NCBI RefSeq assembly: GCF_000002425.4
Contig: NC_037254.1
Coordinates: 15,784,712 to 15,848,711, forward strand
DNA: 64,000 nt
DNA from: Physcomitrium patens
Lineage: Eukaryota > Streptophyta > Bryopsida > Funariales > Funariaceae
Direction of reading: 5' to 3'
The translations under genes were made by a program, and so were the position numbers. The notes beneath the pieces are model-generated. The model was not told the DNA's origin, made no database searches, and saw only the letters and a program-made list of their open reading frames with translations. Shown piece after piece: positions 48,387 through 60,230 of the stretch; the first letter of the stretch is position 1; each line of letters begins with the position of its first letter.

Positions 48387-49394
48387 CTATTGTAGCTGGA
48401 CGTACTCGTTTTCCGACATACTGTCTTCTTTGACAGCCGTACTCCTCATTTCGTAGTTACGTCGCTTCTTTGGACAATGTTGAGCAGTGTGCTTAGGTTC
48501 TCCACAATATAAGCACAATCCTTCTTGTCGACGACGAGACTTTTCTTGTTCAGTAAGAGGTTTGAAACGTACCACATCAATTTGCATATCCTCTACTTCT
48601 GAAGGTATGTGTTGAGGAGACGTCGGTGTTGCCATTGAATTGTAGTAACGTTGAGGCCCACTTGTGCGACTCTCGGATCGAAATTCAAAAAGTCGATTGT
48701 CGCACTTCACAGCAAAGTCAATTGCTTGACTCAATGTTTGAGGATTAGGTAAATTAAGCATCAATTTCTTTACCTCATATTGTAATCCGTAGAGAAATTG
48801 ACTCACAAGTGCGGCATCATCCCACTTGATATCAGTTGCAAGTTGTCGAAATTGCGAAGCATATAATGTTACTGATCGATTGCCTTGTCGCAAAATACGG
48901 ATCTTGTTGGTTGCAACACGAATTGCATCATGTTCTCCAAACATGGATCGAAACTCCGCCAAAAAAGCCTCCAGATTATCCAATATTGGATCTCGTCGTT
49001 CAAGAAAAGATGAAAACCATGACAATGCTGAACCTGAAAGAAGTGTACCAATGAATCTTACTTGTGACCCTGGAGTTGGATAGCTCTGGGGTTGAAGTTC
49101 AATCACTAGTTGGACCTGATTGATGAATCCTCGAAACTTGGATCTGGTACCATCAAACTTCTCGGGCAAGGCAACTCTCGGTTCTCTAACACTCGAAGGG
49201 TGTTCCATTCTGGGAGAAGGGACATGGTTTGGTGCAGATGTTGAAGCAGTCCCAATCATCTCTATATCTTCACTTCCTACCATTCTTGTTGCTCCTTGTG
49301 GTGGTAAATTGAGTTGATGCATCGCAAGCATTAACTCCCTCAATTGTTCTTGCATCTGTGCCATTGCACTCTTCATTTCAACAAGCTCTGCCAT
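48387..49394 (-). CDS. Open gag frame of chromovirus B
   Basis: 335 codons starting MAELVEMKSAMAQMQEQLRE, a predicted coiled coil. The capsid-like region at ~95-235 contains PEKFDGTRSKFRGFINQV and SWFSSFLERRDPILDN. A CCHC zinc knuckle follows near residue 296 (CLYCGEPKHTAQHC). Gag packages the element's RNA into particles in the cytoplasm. Pol follows immediately in another frame; related elements use readthrough or frameshifting, or fuse the two. Fossil status as for the whole element. Confidence 0.9.
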   Translation of the reverse strand: MAELVEMKSAMAQMQEQLRELMLAMHQLNLPPQGATRMVGSEDIEMIGTASTSAPNHVPSPRMEHPSSVREPRVALPEKFDGTRSKFRGFINQVQLVIELQPQSYPTPGSQVRFIGTLLSGSALSWFSSFLERRDPILDNLEAFLAEFRSMFGEHDAIRVATNKIRILRQGNRSVTLYASQFRQLATDIKWDDAALVSQFLYGLQYEVKKLMLNLPNPQTLSQAIDFAVKCDNRLFEFRSESRTSGPQRYYNSMATPTSPQHIPSEVEDMQIDVVRFKPLTEQEKSRRRQEGLCLYCGEPKHTAQHCPKKRRNYEMRSTAVKEDSMSENEYVQLQ

Positions 49395-49593
49395 AGTAGC
49401 ACTTAGAAAAAAGAAGATGTCTAATAACGCTCAAAACAAATAGAAGAGAGGAATTGATAACAAAGAAAATACTAAGAACAATATCAGTTTAAAAGAGGGT
49501 AATCCGCAACTTCTAATGCGCTTATGTCTTATCAAGAAAAAGGAGTAATCCACTCTTAATCAAGAAAAGACAAAGCTCTAATATTTTAAGTGG

Positions 49594-49604
49594 ACTCTTG
49601 TCAA
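49594..49604 (-). promoter_or_regulatory. Chromovirus B primer-binding site (self-priming type)
   Basis: On the element strand TTGACAAGAGT starts two bases after the 5' LTR. It is the exact complement of ACTCTTGTCAA inside the LTR (49774-49784), which begins 23 bases after a TATATATA box (49808-49815). No tRNA 3'-end match is evident. Confidence 0.7.
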
Positions 49605-49606
49605 TC

Positions 49607-50147
49607 TGTCAAGGACAAGAACTCGATGAAAGCTAAAGAGTAAGTGAGACTTTTCTCAAAAAGAAATAGGACAAAATAGAAATATGTATATTAAGAAAGA
49701 AACTGGAATGGCTATTGCCAAAATACAAGAAAAACTAGAGACCCTTGAAACTAGACTAGAAGCAAGAAAGGAGTTGACAAGAGTGAAGAGGGCTTCACTC
49801 TTGCCTCTATATATACTATCTAACTAGAAGCCACGTGGCGATGTTCTATAAGACCTCCAATATATGTTGACTTTCTAGGCCACATGCCTTTGCTTGCAAG
49901 GCAAGTTTTCTATGGATGGACCACGTAGTTAGCTTGTTCTTTAAGCTTCCAACATGTGTGGCACATGGCTAACTTGTTGACCAAGTTTCTAACCTAAAAA
50001 TCAACTATAGACTCCTATAAAGTCAAAGCAGCGTCTATGAAGCTTCTAAGAAGCTTCTCTAGAAGATATTACACAATTAACCTACTTTTATCTACTTTTA
50101 CATACTTTTATCTATTCATATAGGTAATTATATGTATGTCCGTGACA
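49607..50147 (-). repeat. 5' LTR of chromovirus B
   Basis: Ends are defined by TGTCAAGG at 49607 and CGTGACA at 50147 and by alignment to the C copy at 34143-34672. It carries a TATA box at 49808-49815 read leftwards. Its partner 3' LTR is absent. Confidence 0.85.
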
Positions 50148-50179
50148 CAAAACCTTATTATTTGATGATAAATTCTATT

Positions 50180-51300
50180 TCTTTTTATAAAAAAGATGAT
50201 TGAAAGAAATGCCTCTTATTGAAGCTTGTGTAAGACAACAAGATCCTCTTACACATTGTTAATCACTTAAATCATATTAGATATCTCATTTGAGCTTTAA
50301 TCAAGTACGACAATTATAAAGGCTAATATAAAAGCTAAGTATGTGATTGCATATTGTCTAAGAACTAATCCTCTATTGCAATCCTTATGCTATTAAACTT
50401 CGATCAAGTCTTCTTTTAAATGACTTAAATTATTAGAAAGTTTGTTTGCATCTAAATTAATAATACGTGCTCAATATAGATCTTCATAGTCATATTTTTA
50501 AAGCAATAAAATTCATCTAATAAACTTGTTCATAAGATTGTCTAAATCCATAAGCCACTTTAAAGGTTGATGGTCAATTATCAATGTAAATTATTACCCA
50601 TACTAATAAGATCAAAAGTGAGCAATGGCCAAAATTATTGCTAGAGCTTCTCTTTCATAAAATGAGTAATTAGACTCCACATTAATATTACTTTCAGAAA
50701 CAAATGCAATGACATATTTTTGTCTACCATCAACTTTTTATGTCAAGATTGCTTTCAATTCTACTATATTTCAATTTGTATATAGTTAAAAGGCCTATTA
50801 ATATTTGAATGTTGATGTATTAAAGTTGAATCCAACTTTAATAGTAATGTTTCAAATGCATATTATTGAAATAATTTATACTTACCTTGATACAAGCATA
50901 TTTTTTATTACCATATTTACTCAAATCTTGCTTGTAAATGCCTTGTATAATCTTATGGGGTATTACAAAAAATTATAATATTATTAATTTAATATCTAAA
51001 AAATGATAAATCAACCAACATTTAGTCTACTACCTTCTAAAACTTAGTTAATGCACTAACTAAGTTTTAGAGGATAAACCAATAGAATAAACTTCCAATA
51101 ATAGAGTTGATCTTTATCATCTTCATCAAATTCCTAAAATACATTCTTTACTTGATCTTCAATAAATAATAGTAATTAATAATAAAAAAAATTAAGTTCA
51201 AAATATTAAATTTTGAAGAAAATCCTATTATATCAAATAATTCTTTTGGCATTGGTATTAAATATCAATTAGACTTGGTCTTACATTTAATTGGATAATA
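50180..51300 (-). mobile_element. Fragment E: decayed pol of a different Ty3/gypsy family
   Basis: Read leftwards, the stretch around 50480-50770 gives pieces like VIAFVSESN, NYSFYEREALAII and IDHQPLKWLM, which are RNase H signatures of gypsy elements. Elements A-D instead have HDKELLAIVDSFQEW and YTDHKNLEYFM at those positions, so E is another lineage. RT-like remnants lie to the right (about 50900-51300) and integrase-like ones to the left. No LTRs seen. Heavily broken and A/T shifted, so old. Confidence 0.6.
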
Positions 51301-51454
51301 ATTTGTATACATCTATTTTTCTATCCAATTGCCAAAAAACATCATTCTTTGAAGGTTAAACTATAGTACAAGTATACTTGCTATTACAAAGCTCAATCAA
51401 GTATGCAACCAATTATTCTTAATAATAATTTTGGATGCTAGCTTTTTCTAAGTC

Positions 51455-51456
<2 letters not shown>

Positions 51457-51503
<47 letters not shown>

Positions 51504-51567
51504 TAATTAAGTATAATGATATTTTTAAGTATATATATAAGTTGATATCAATTATTATTTTCTAAAT

Positions 51568-51598
<31 letters not shown>
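51457..51598. repeat. Two (TA)n microsatellites
   Basis: TA runs at about 51457-51502 and 51570-51598, separated by AT-rich sequence. They mark the left edge of readable element D. Confidence 0.9.
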
Positions 51599-51617
51599 GA
51601 TATATATTGATATCAAA

Positions 51618-54600
51618 TATGATGATGTTGCACTTGTTAGCAAATTTTTCTACAAATTATAATATGAAGTAAAAACATTGATGTTGAATTTATTTGATTC
51701 TCAAATATTATTTTAAGCAAATAATTTTATAATGAAGTAAAATAATTAGCATTTGAATTTCAATTTAAATGTTGGATCAATAGGCATCAATATTTTTACA
51801 ATTCAATGGCAACACCTATGTCTTCTCAATACATATATCTAAAAGTAAAAAATATATATAATGACATAATATATTTTAAATCTCTTATTAAGCAAAAAAA
51901 GACTTATAATAGTAATAATAGCTTTATAATATTTAATATCATTAGATTTCTTTTTAATTCAATTATTTTAAGTTTATTATGGTTAAAAAAGTATAATCCT
52001 TGATTAGATTGGATTTCTTTTAGTCTTAACTTTTTCTAGAGTATAACTAAGAATCTTATTAATGAATTAAAAAATTATAATTTTAGTACAAATAAACCTT
52101 TATTTGTAGATGCAAGAGATTTCATTTATACTACAAAAAAGGAGTCATGATTTGTCATTCATGCTACATTTATTTGTCATAGTAAAAAGACTTCAAATGA
52201 AATTTCAAGCTAATATCAAGATTATCAAGATATTTTTAAGAAGACGATTATTTATAATCTTCAAGAATATTTTTCTTATGATTATATAATTGATCTTTAA
52301 AGAAGAGATATTATCATTTTGATTAATTTATAATTTATCACAAAATAAATAAGCTGAGCTCAATAAATATGTTCACAAGAACTTAGCTAAGAATTTTATA
52401 CATCATTAAAAATATCTAGTACAAATTCCTATCTTGTTTGTAAAGAAAAAAAATTAATTATTATGGATGTATGTAGATTATTAAATGTTCAATAATTTTA
52501 TTATTAAGAATATGTATATTCTACTTATAATATTTGGATTTTTTGATTAATTGAATTAAGCCAAGAATTATACAAAAATAAATCTATAATGTGCATATAA
52601 CTTAAGATGCATCAAAAAAAGAGATGGTTAGAAGATTGCATTTCAATTTAAGTATGAATATTTTGAATTGAATTGCATGCCTTTTAGACTCACAAATGTA
52701 CTACTTATTTTTTGATATTGAAAAAATATCGTTTTTAGAAAGTATTTAGGTGATTTTTTTATATGTTATCTAATCAATATTTCAATCTATTCTAAGAATA
52801 TATAAAAGTATCAACTTCATGTTTATTGTATGTTACAAAAATTTAGAAATATTAGATTGCATGTAAAGATAGAAAAGTGTGCATTTTATAATATTCATAT
52901 TGACATATTATAATATTTTATTTTAAATTATGGTCTAATAATAGATCCTTAGAAAAAATTAAATATTATAGATTGAAAGATTTAAAAAATAATAAAAAAT
53001 ATCTAGTTTTTTTTTGAAATTTTCTAATTATTATTAATTTTTTATGAAGATTATTTTTTAGTTGCACCTCCACTTATATATTTGACTTGTAAAAAAGAAC
53101 TTAATTAGAATAAAAAAATAAAAATAATAATTTAAAGTTTTGGAGAAAATTTTTATATTTATACCAAATTATAATCATTTTGATTTTTTTGAGGCGTTTT
53201 TTTATGGAATTAGACACATTAGAATTTACCTTAGATGCAATATTATTACAAATTAGAGCAAGTGACAAACTTCATTAAATAGCTTATTATTCAAAAACAT
53301 TATCAATAATAAAAATTAACTACAAGATCCATGATAAAGAATTTTTGCAATTCTGGATTCATTTCAAAAATGACAACATTATTTGGAAGGCATTTTTAAT
53401 CCAATGCTTGTTTATATAAATTACAAGAACTTCAAGTACTTTATATCAACATACAAATGAATTTTTGACAAGCTCCTTGAAGCATGTCTTTATTAAGATT
53501 TGTATTTATTATCACTTATTTATTAAAAAAACAACGATGTATGTTAAATGCCTTTTTTAGATATTTTTATTTTTAGCCAAAAAAATTAAATGCAACTTTT
53601 GATCAACAACCAATTATTCTTTTGAAGCTATAGTAATTTCATCTTTAAGCAATAAAATCAATGTTGGTTATTGATTCAATCTTTCTTGATATAATATAAT
53701 CAAGTATGCCTTTAAATTCTCTTGTTTGTGATATTAAGAAAAATTCTTCTGAATCTTGTAATACTTTTAAGTTTGAATTCAAAAACAATCTATTTTACTT
53801 TAAGAGATGCTTATGTATTATAGAAGGTAAAGCATAACAATGAACTATTTAAGCTTGTCACTACTTTCTAGTTGCAAAATCTTTTAGATAGAACAAATTC
53901 TTGGAATTAGTATCAAGAAAATTTTAGTAGACTCAAATATAAAGGAAACTTAAGAATTTTTATAATCATGTAATATTTATTCAAGATAAAAAAATCTTCA
54001 ACATTGACTTTATAGACTTCTCTAACTACTACCTATATCAATACAACCATGGTCTTTTATTTCTTTGGATTTTATTATAGATCTCTTAATTTCAAGTTTT
54101 TACTATTTTATATTTGTGATAATAGATTCTTTTATTGAGATAGTAAATTTTATCTAATTTATAGAAATTATCAGAAGTAAAAAAATAATTAAAATTTTTT
54201 TGACAATATTTTATTTTTATTATGGATTGCTAAAAGATATTATGTCAAATAGAAGAATTTAATTTGTATGAAGATTTTAAAAAATAATTTTTAAAATATT
54301 GAAGGTATACATGAAAATATCTTTGGTTTTTTATTTTAAAACAAATGGATAAATAAAATAAATAAATAAAGTTTTATAGTAGTATTTGAGATGTACCATC
54401 AACTACTATCAAGATAATTAGATAATTCTTTTGCCATTGGTATGGATATGATATTACTGAATGCATATAAAAGCCATTTAAGAATCTTACAAATACAATA
54501 GAAAAGGTGAAAGATTTTTTATTGACAACATCTATTAAATCCAAGTTAAAGAGTGAAGAAATTTCTTACTATGATAGAATTGACATTTAATGAAGATTGA

Positions 54601-55234
54601 ATTCCATCCTCTATCTTTGATTGTAATTTCTTTATATTTCTATTACTAAATGAATAGAAAATCAACAATCAGAAAATTCAATTAAAAAAACTATTATTTG
54701 TTAAGCTATTATATAAGATATTATGATTGTCATATTCTTCAAGACAATGTACTAGAAATGAAGATCCTTAAGAATGACATGTTTTTGCTTGAATAAATGG
54801 CAAGATACAATATATTTGATATTACAACCTTCAAGTAACTTTTAATGTTGGGTAATATTTTTGAAGGTAGGAACCACTCTTGATGGTGATTTAAATGTAT
54901 TTTTTTTAAAGAAGTTATGAAAGTATCAATAATAATGAAAATTTTACGGTGGTCAAATTAGACATGTGCCTTATAAGTTCGACATGTGTTAGAGGTCCTA
55001 TTGAACATCCCCACATAGCTCCTATTTAAATAGTATGTATAGAAGTGAGAGTGAGGCTCTTTTTATTCTTGTCAACTCTTTTCTTACTTCTAATCTAATT
55101 TTAAGAGTTTTTAATTTCCTAATCTTTCACAATAGCTAGTCTAATTATTATTTTTAAATATAAATATTTATTTATTTTATTTTAAAAAATACATCTCACT
55201 TTTTTATGTATTTTCTTTAAGTTTTTGTCATTGA
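51618..55234 (+). mobile_element. Old Ty3/gypsy chromovirus D, internally shortened
   Basis: Rightward remnant of the B/C family. It starts within gag (DDVALVSKFF near 51620, then MATPMSSQYI at 51806), passes quickly into the protease/RT boundary (FIIFNIIRFLFNSII near 51930), then RT at about 52370-52900, RNase H near 53200-53460 and integrase near 53750-54420. A short chromodomain-like piece (WYGYDITEC) near 54450 and a partial 3' LTR (54960-55234) complete it. The 5' LTR is absent and gag is shortened. Many breaks and an extreme A/T shift make it about as old as C. Confidence 0.8.
54960..55234 (+). repeat. Partial 3' LTR of chromovirus D
   Basis: Aligns to the second half of the B LTR (reverse complement), including GACATGTGTTAGAGGTCCTA, TTCTTGTCAACTCTTTTCTT and the end near TTTTTGTCATTGAAA. 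It retains ATTCTTGTCAA (55065-55075), 10 of 11 bases of the B priming segment. Confidence 0.75.
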
Positions 55235-56880
55235 AAGTATTAGTAAGATGTGGCTCCAATTTTAATAGCCAATTATAAAATTCTATGATTTTTTTCACCA
55301 ATAGAGTACTATAATATATTAATACAGTCTTTAACTACTATTATATCAAAGAAATATCTCATGTGTCTTCAAAATCCTTACTTGTAGCCAATTGAGAGGC
55401 TTCATCTCCACAATATGTGTTTGAATTGGCAATATTAGTAAGACATGGAGTATCTTACAAAACAAATCTGGTGAAAGAATATCTTCAATATTTTTTTTGA
55501 AGTCTTGTACTAAAGTAGCAAAGACACATTGAACTTGTAGCTTTTTGGTTGTATTCTACTTTAAGCAAAAAAAATGAATTAGATTCCTCAACCTTAGTAA
55601 GTTAAGGATTCACTATGTTTTGACCATTGTTCTTTGAGCTCAGAGCAAGAAAATAGTCATTATGATGTTTCTAAATAGCAAGGCATATGTCAAAAATAAT
55701 AATAAAAAATGACATATTTCATTTTTAAAAATAAATCATAGAAATGATGAAATTCTTTTTCTAATTTTTTGTTTCTTCTAATATTTTTTTTGCTAATATT
55801 TGCATCTGATAATTTTAATTTGGTACATTGTCCAATTGAAGGTTCTTTAATAATACCTTGGAATAAACACATGTTAGTAACAACAAGCATATTTGTGAGT
55901 GAAGTAATCAATTTCTTATGTTGCTTTAATCAATGGTTAAGTATGCTTTGAAAAGAACTAGATGCTTGATTATTTGACTGAGAAGAGTAAGTCAATAAAT
56001 ATGTATTAAGTTAACAATATACTAAGAATATAAACATTCAGCCTGTGTTGCCATGGTTTTAATCTGAATTTTTATTATTATATTTACTATTATTATACAA
56101 GCGTTTTCTAAAACTTATTGAAATAACATCTTTAGATTTCATTAAAATTTTATACTTTTGGTTTGGATTTGTCAACAAAAGACTTTTCTATGTCTTTTCT
56201 TTGAAATTTAAATAACATCATAATAAGGATAGAATCATATATCAATTAGAATGTTATAAAAAAATTATTTGTTTTAATAGTAGCATAGTTATTAATATGT
56301 ATTTTTTATATTTTTTTATATTTTAACCTTTGAATAGTTTATAATTTCGTGTGATTTTATTGTAATTCTAACAACTAACTCTAATTTAAAATTTCACGTC
56401 TTAATCTGTATATTATCATAGTTATGGTATACCACTAATAAACTAAGGTTAATACATTTATTCCAATTCAGCAACAATGTTTTCTTGTATAGCACTTTTT
56501 GGATGAATTTAGAGTTAAATGTTATGTATAACAAAATGTTGAAGAGCTAGAGAGACAATTGGTTAGTAACTTTTACCTCACAACTTTTGGAAACATTCTC
56601 AGTGTGGAAGGGATTTAAACTAACCTTTTCACTTACCCATTTTAAAAATCCGACATAATTAATTTCTATCCAATTCATTAATAAATGAGAATACATTATT
56701 TTTGAAATAATATTTCCACAATCACTGTTGTTTTGTAGAATGCAATGAAGTAACTGCAAGAGGGTAAGAAAATAGGAAATAGAAAATTTAACAGACGTCC
56801 ATGAATGTGAAGGGAAGGAGGTCCATATCCAAACTATGGAGGATGATACAAGTTACTCATTCTGTTCTAAATGGCATTGC
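55235..56880. other. AT-rich intergenic DNA, no gene recognised
   Basis: Continues the repeat-rich tract. Parts of 55240-55980 have a coding-like texture and may be old mobile-element debris, but no motif can be assigned. GC rises after about 56780. Confidence 0.45.
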
Positions 56881-57223
56881 TGTCGTTTCTGCTAAAACAC
56901 TGCAACCTAAGAGGAGAGACCCAGAACTCTAAAATTAGAGCGCCACAAATGGACTGCCAGAGGGCGAAGGCAAGGGGGTGAGAATGGAGAGCCGTTGAAG
57001 CATTTTCCATGCTGAGGCCAATCAGTGGGGTGGGGGGTCAAGCAATGACAAGAAAAAACAATGCATCTGACATCCTTGTAGATTGACATCATTCATTATT
57101 CATTATTAATATACACAGAAAAGAGGAAATAAAAGAGGAAACTGCATGATGCTCTCACCATGATTGGACTCTGAGGCATGAGAAAGATAAAAATCTCAAA
57201 AAAATGTTTATGTATATATATAT

Positions 57224-57254
<31 letters not shown>

Positions 57255-57726
57255 CGGGTCACTCCAAATGGCAGAGACGAAATTTTGCACGGAGCAAGAC
57301 TTGAATTTTATTTGTTTACATGTTTATATTATTTTCTAAGATCATCTTTAAATTTAATTTTCAAGTTTTTACATGTTTTAACTTTCCTGCGGAGCATGTG
57401 TTTCTCTCAGGGGTTTTGGTGACCATTATTGCCTCCACCAATGGAGAAACTGCACAAACCAATAATAATAATAATAATAGAAAGCATATACACTAAAAGG
57501 AAAAAGGAGGAGTACCTGGGGCAGGGGCGGGGGCAGATGCGAGGATTTAAGGCTAGACAAAAGTAAGTAGCAAAGACATTTCGGAGGAATGAATGAGCTT
57601 CATGTGGTGCTCCATCCTCTCATACTTCTCAATCTGTGGATGTGTGTGTATCAGGCAGAGCAGCAACCAATCCCTGTGTTCCAATGCATGCATTATTTAA
57701 CTATTGAATTCCACTGCAAATATCTA

Positions 57727-57757
<31 letters not shown>

Positions 57758-59150
57758 CTTAGATGGAGAAGACAGGGAGAGGGACGTACATAAACAGTGG
57801 ATTTGTTAGTTGAGGTATTTGGCATACAGCCATTGCAGCACCTGCTTTCTATCAGGCTTGCAACTGTGGAGACATGTCACTCAACCCACTAAATAGACAC
57901 GTGTATATACACTTAAATAAACACTGTGGAGTGAACTAGTGTACCGTCTCCCTTTTCTCTAGAAGTTATAGAAAAAAACGTGTTCCAATAATAGTGAGCT
58001 GGTGCAAAAATAAGAAGGTTGGGATAAAAGCCCTAGCTATAGGGCAGACTTAAAAATTGATTTGTTTAAAGCATTCCCGCAACTGAACCATTTTAAGAAG
58101 TACATCCAGTATCATTTGATTTTGTTTCTATTTTTTATTAGAAGCTAAAGGAATAAGTGTGGTAGCTACTTCTTTATAGTCTCCTTTTGTTGAACATGAT
58201 CCACCAAATTTACACAAGATTGAGAGATTGACAATCTTCTAAATCTGTTATGAGAAGATTTTTCACAATGTTATTGGGAGGTCTGTGCATGGATATAGTG
58301 AAAAGCTTTACAATGGACCAGCACTACCCTTATTTTTCATCTCTGTTGTAGAAATTGGTATTTGGGAGGTGCTTTCATTGACTATCTGGACACTCAAGCC
58401 CTGGATTCCTTTCAATTTTAACATATTGATGGAAAATTTCAGTGGACTCACTGTGTGTTGATAATAATAATAGTTATAGACGAATTTAATTTCGAAAAAA
58501 AGTTTGAATAAAAAATTGCTCTGAACTCCCAGAGAAGACAATCATATCCTTTTGTTGTGATTGGAATGTACAGGGAAATACAATCACAACCCTTCTGAGC
58601 ACAGTAGGTTTTTTTTGGTGTAATGAAAAATTTCTAGATATGGTTTCTTCATTTGAAATGTATATTTGTGACTTAGTTGGAGAGCAGCATGGCAAGTTAT
58701 TTGCATATAGAAGATTAAGCAGCACTACTGTTTATACATCACTGTAATAAATGTACAAGTATACCACCTTTTAGGGTGCACTTGGTTGAAAATTCCAAGG
58801 AGATAAGAATAATAAGATGATTATTTATTTATTTATTTATTTTTGAATAAGATCTAATTCAACTGCATAAATTTTTTGCATCAAATACTCACAAAGCAAG
58901 TTGAGGGTTCTGCTCATCACATGTCTAGCATTATGGGAGCTATGAATGTACCCACCAACCTGAAACCATGACATACCTCAGGTTCAATCTTTACATAGCT
59001 CTAGCTTTGTTCTCAATCATTTTATTCTTTAATCACTAGAATACTAAATGAACAACAGAGCTTGGAAAGAAAAAAAAAAAAAAAAAAAAAAAATGTTGAA
59101 GAGAAAATCATTGAAAAAAGAAAAATACATTATGTATCAAGCACAGAGCT
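56881..59150. other. Gene-poor spacer with simple repeats
   Basis: Contains a 27-base A run (57228-57254), AATAATAAT near 57461, a TA microsatellite at about 57730-57758 and an A run near 59068-59092. Open frames are short and without motifs. Confidence 0.5.
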
Positions 59151-60230
59151 AGACCTGCAGCAACAACAAGAGGGAGAAAGGGCAGATGATGCAGAGCACA
59201 AGTGTGAGCTAGTTAGAAGGCAGACAGGTAGGTAGGCAGGCAGGCAGCCAGGCTTGGTGGCCAGGATAACCCTAAGCTTATCTACCAGACATGAGAAATG
59301 CGATGTGAGGCCTTACTGCTGCTGCTTCTTCTTCTACTTCTTCTGGTAGAGTTGGCTGGGTAGGTCTGGACAGGGTGTTGGCAATGTGTTGGCCAGGCAT
59401 TGGGTGGGTGTTGGAGCAGTAGGTTGATGGCCATGGTCATGGTTTGACCTAGTCTGTGCTCCAAGGCTCCTTTTGGGGACTGTCCTAGGTTTGGGGCCGG
59501 GGCTGGCTGCATAGCCTGGAGAGGGAGGTGGCACTGTATAGAGAATTTTGATTGACCTGAGCGAGCAAAGAGATTCAGGTACCGAGTCTCATCCAGTCTG
59601 CTCAGGAAGCAGAAAATGCCACAGCAGGGGGGGGGGGGGGGGCTCAGGATCTGTGCTGGTATTGGATAAAAGTAAAAAGGAGGTTGAAACTGTGGCCTGC
59701 CGGGCTCTGCCCTGCCCTGCCCTGCCCCTTATCTGGGGAGGAGGGGGGCTGTGTTCAGGTCACGACAAAAATGAAGTCTGTCCAGGTGTTGTGGTCATAA
59801 CCCATCATCCCCCCCCCCCCATGGCAGCAAGCTAGATCTGGCAGAGGTGGCACCCCTCATGCCATGCACAGTGAGTGAGGGAGAGGGGCCAGCCAGCCAG
59901 GTAATGGAATCCATAACCTTGTCCTTTGCATTGTTCCGCATGACTTGGTGCAGTAAGTAAAACACATCAAGCAAGGCTTTGTAGTGGAGGCCAGGCTGCT
60001 GCTGTCATGACTCTCCTCCTCCTCCTCCTCCGATCTATTCCCTTCTATTCCCCACTGTGGTGATTTCTCATATACACCCCTCTCCCTTCATCCATTACGA
60101 GAGCCCCCACTCACTCGGTAGGTGGACGACGCTCTGTAGACACGCTCTGATGATGGATGGGCATGCTGTCGGCTCATTCGGCGATGGAGTATCATGCAAT
60201 TTTCCTCTTCTTTTCTTTAATTTATTTTAA
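59151..60230. repeat. Simple-repeat-rich, higher-GC tract
   Basis: Includes AGGC/AGGT repeats at about 59216-59252, a CTTCTTCTTCT run near 59328, a 16-base G run (59627-59642), four CCCTG units near 59710, a 12-base C run (59809-59820) and a CTC triplet run near 60009-60031. Small open frames here (for example 59282-59534, minus) are rich in repeat-encoded Pro and Gln and are not convincing. It may be promoter or leader sequence of an unseen gene. Confidence 0.55.

Larger units (their letters stand above)
45305..50147 (-). mobile_element. Ty3/gypsy chromovirus B, 3'-truncated, best-preserved coding region
   Basis: Leftward element with a 541-bp 5' LTR (49607-50147, TGTCAAGG...CGTGACA on the plus strand), primer site, gag and most of pol. 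The chromodomain and 3' LTR are missing, so no target duplication can be checked. The long open frames (335-residue gag, 915-residue pol) make it the youngest-looking coding region in the window. With the lost 3' end and at least one break in the remaining pol it is still a fossil. Elements C and D belong to the same LTR family. Confidence 0.9.

Noticed and set aside
59282-59534. Pro/Gln-rich minus-strand frames
   Set aside because: Composition comes from simple repeats in the tract; the two overlapping frames are mutually exclusive and lack motifs.
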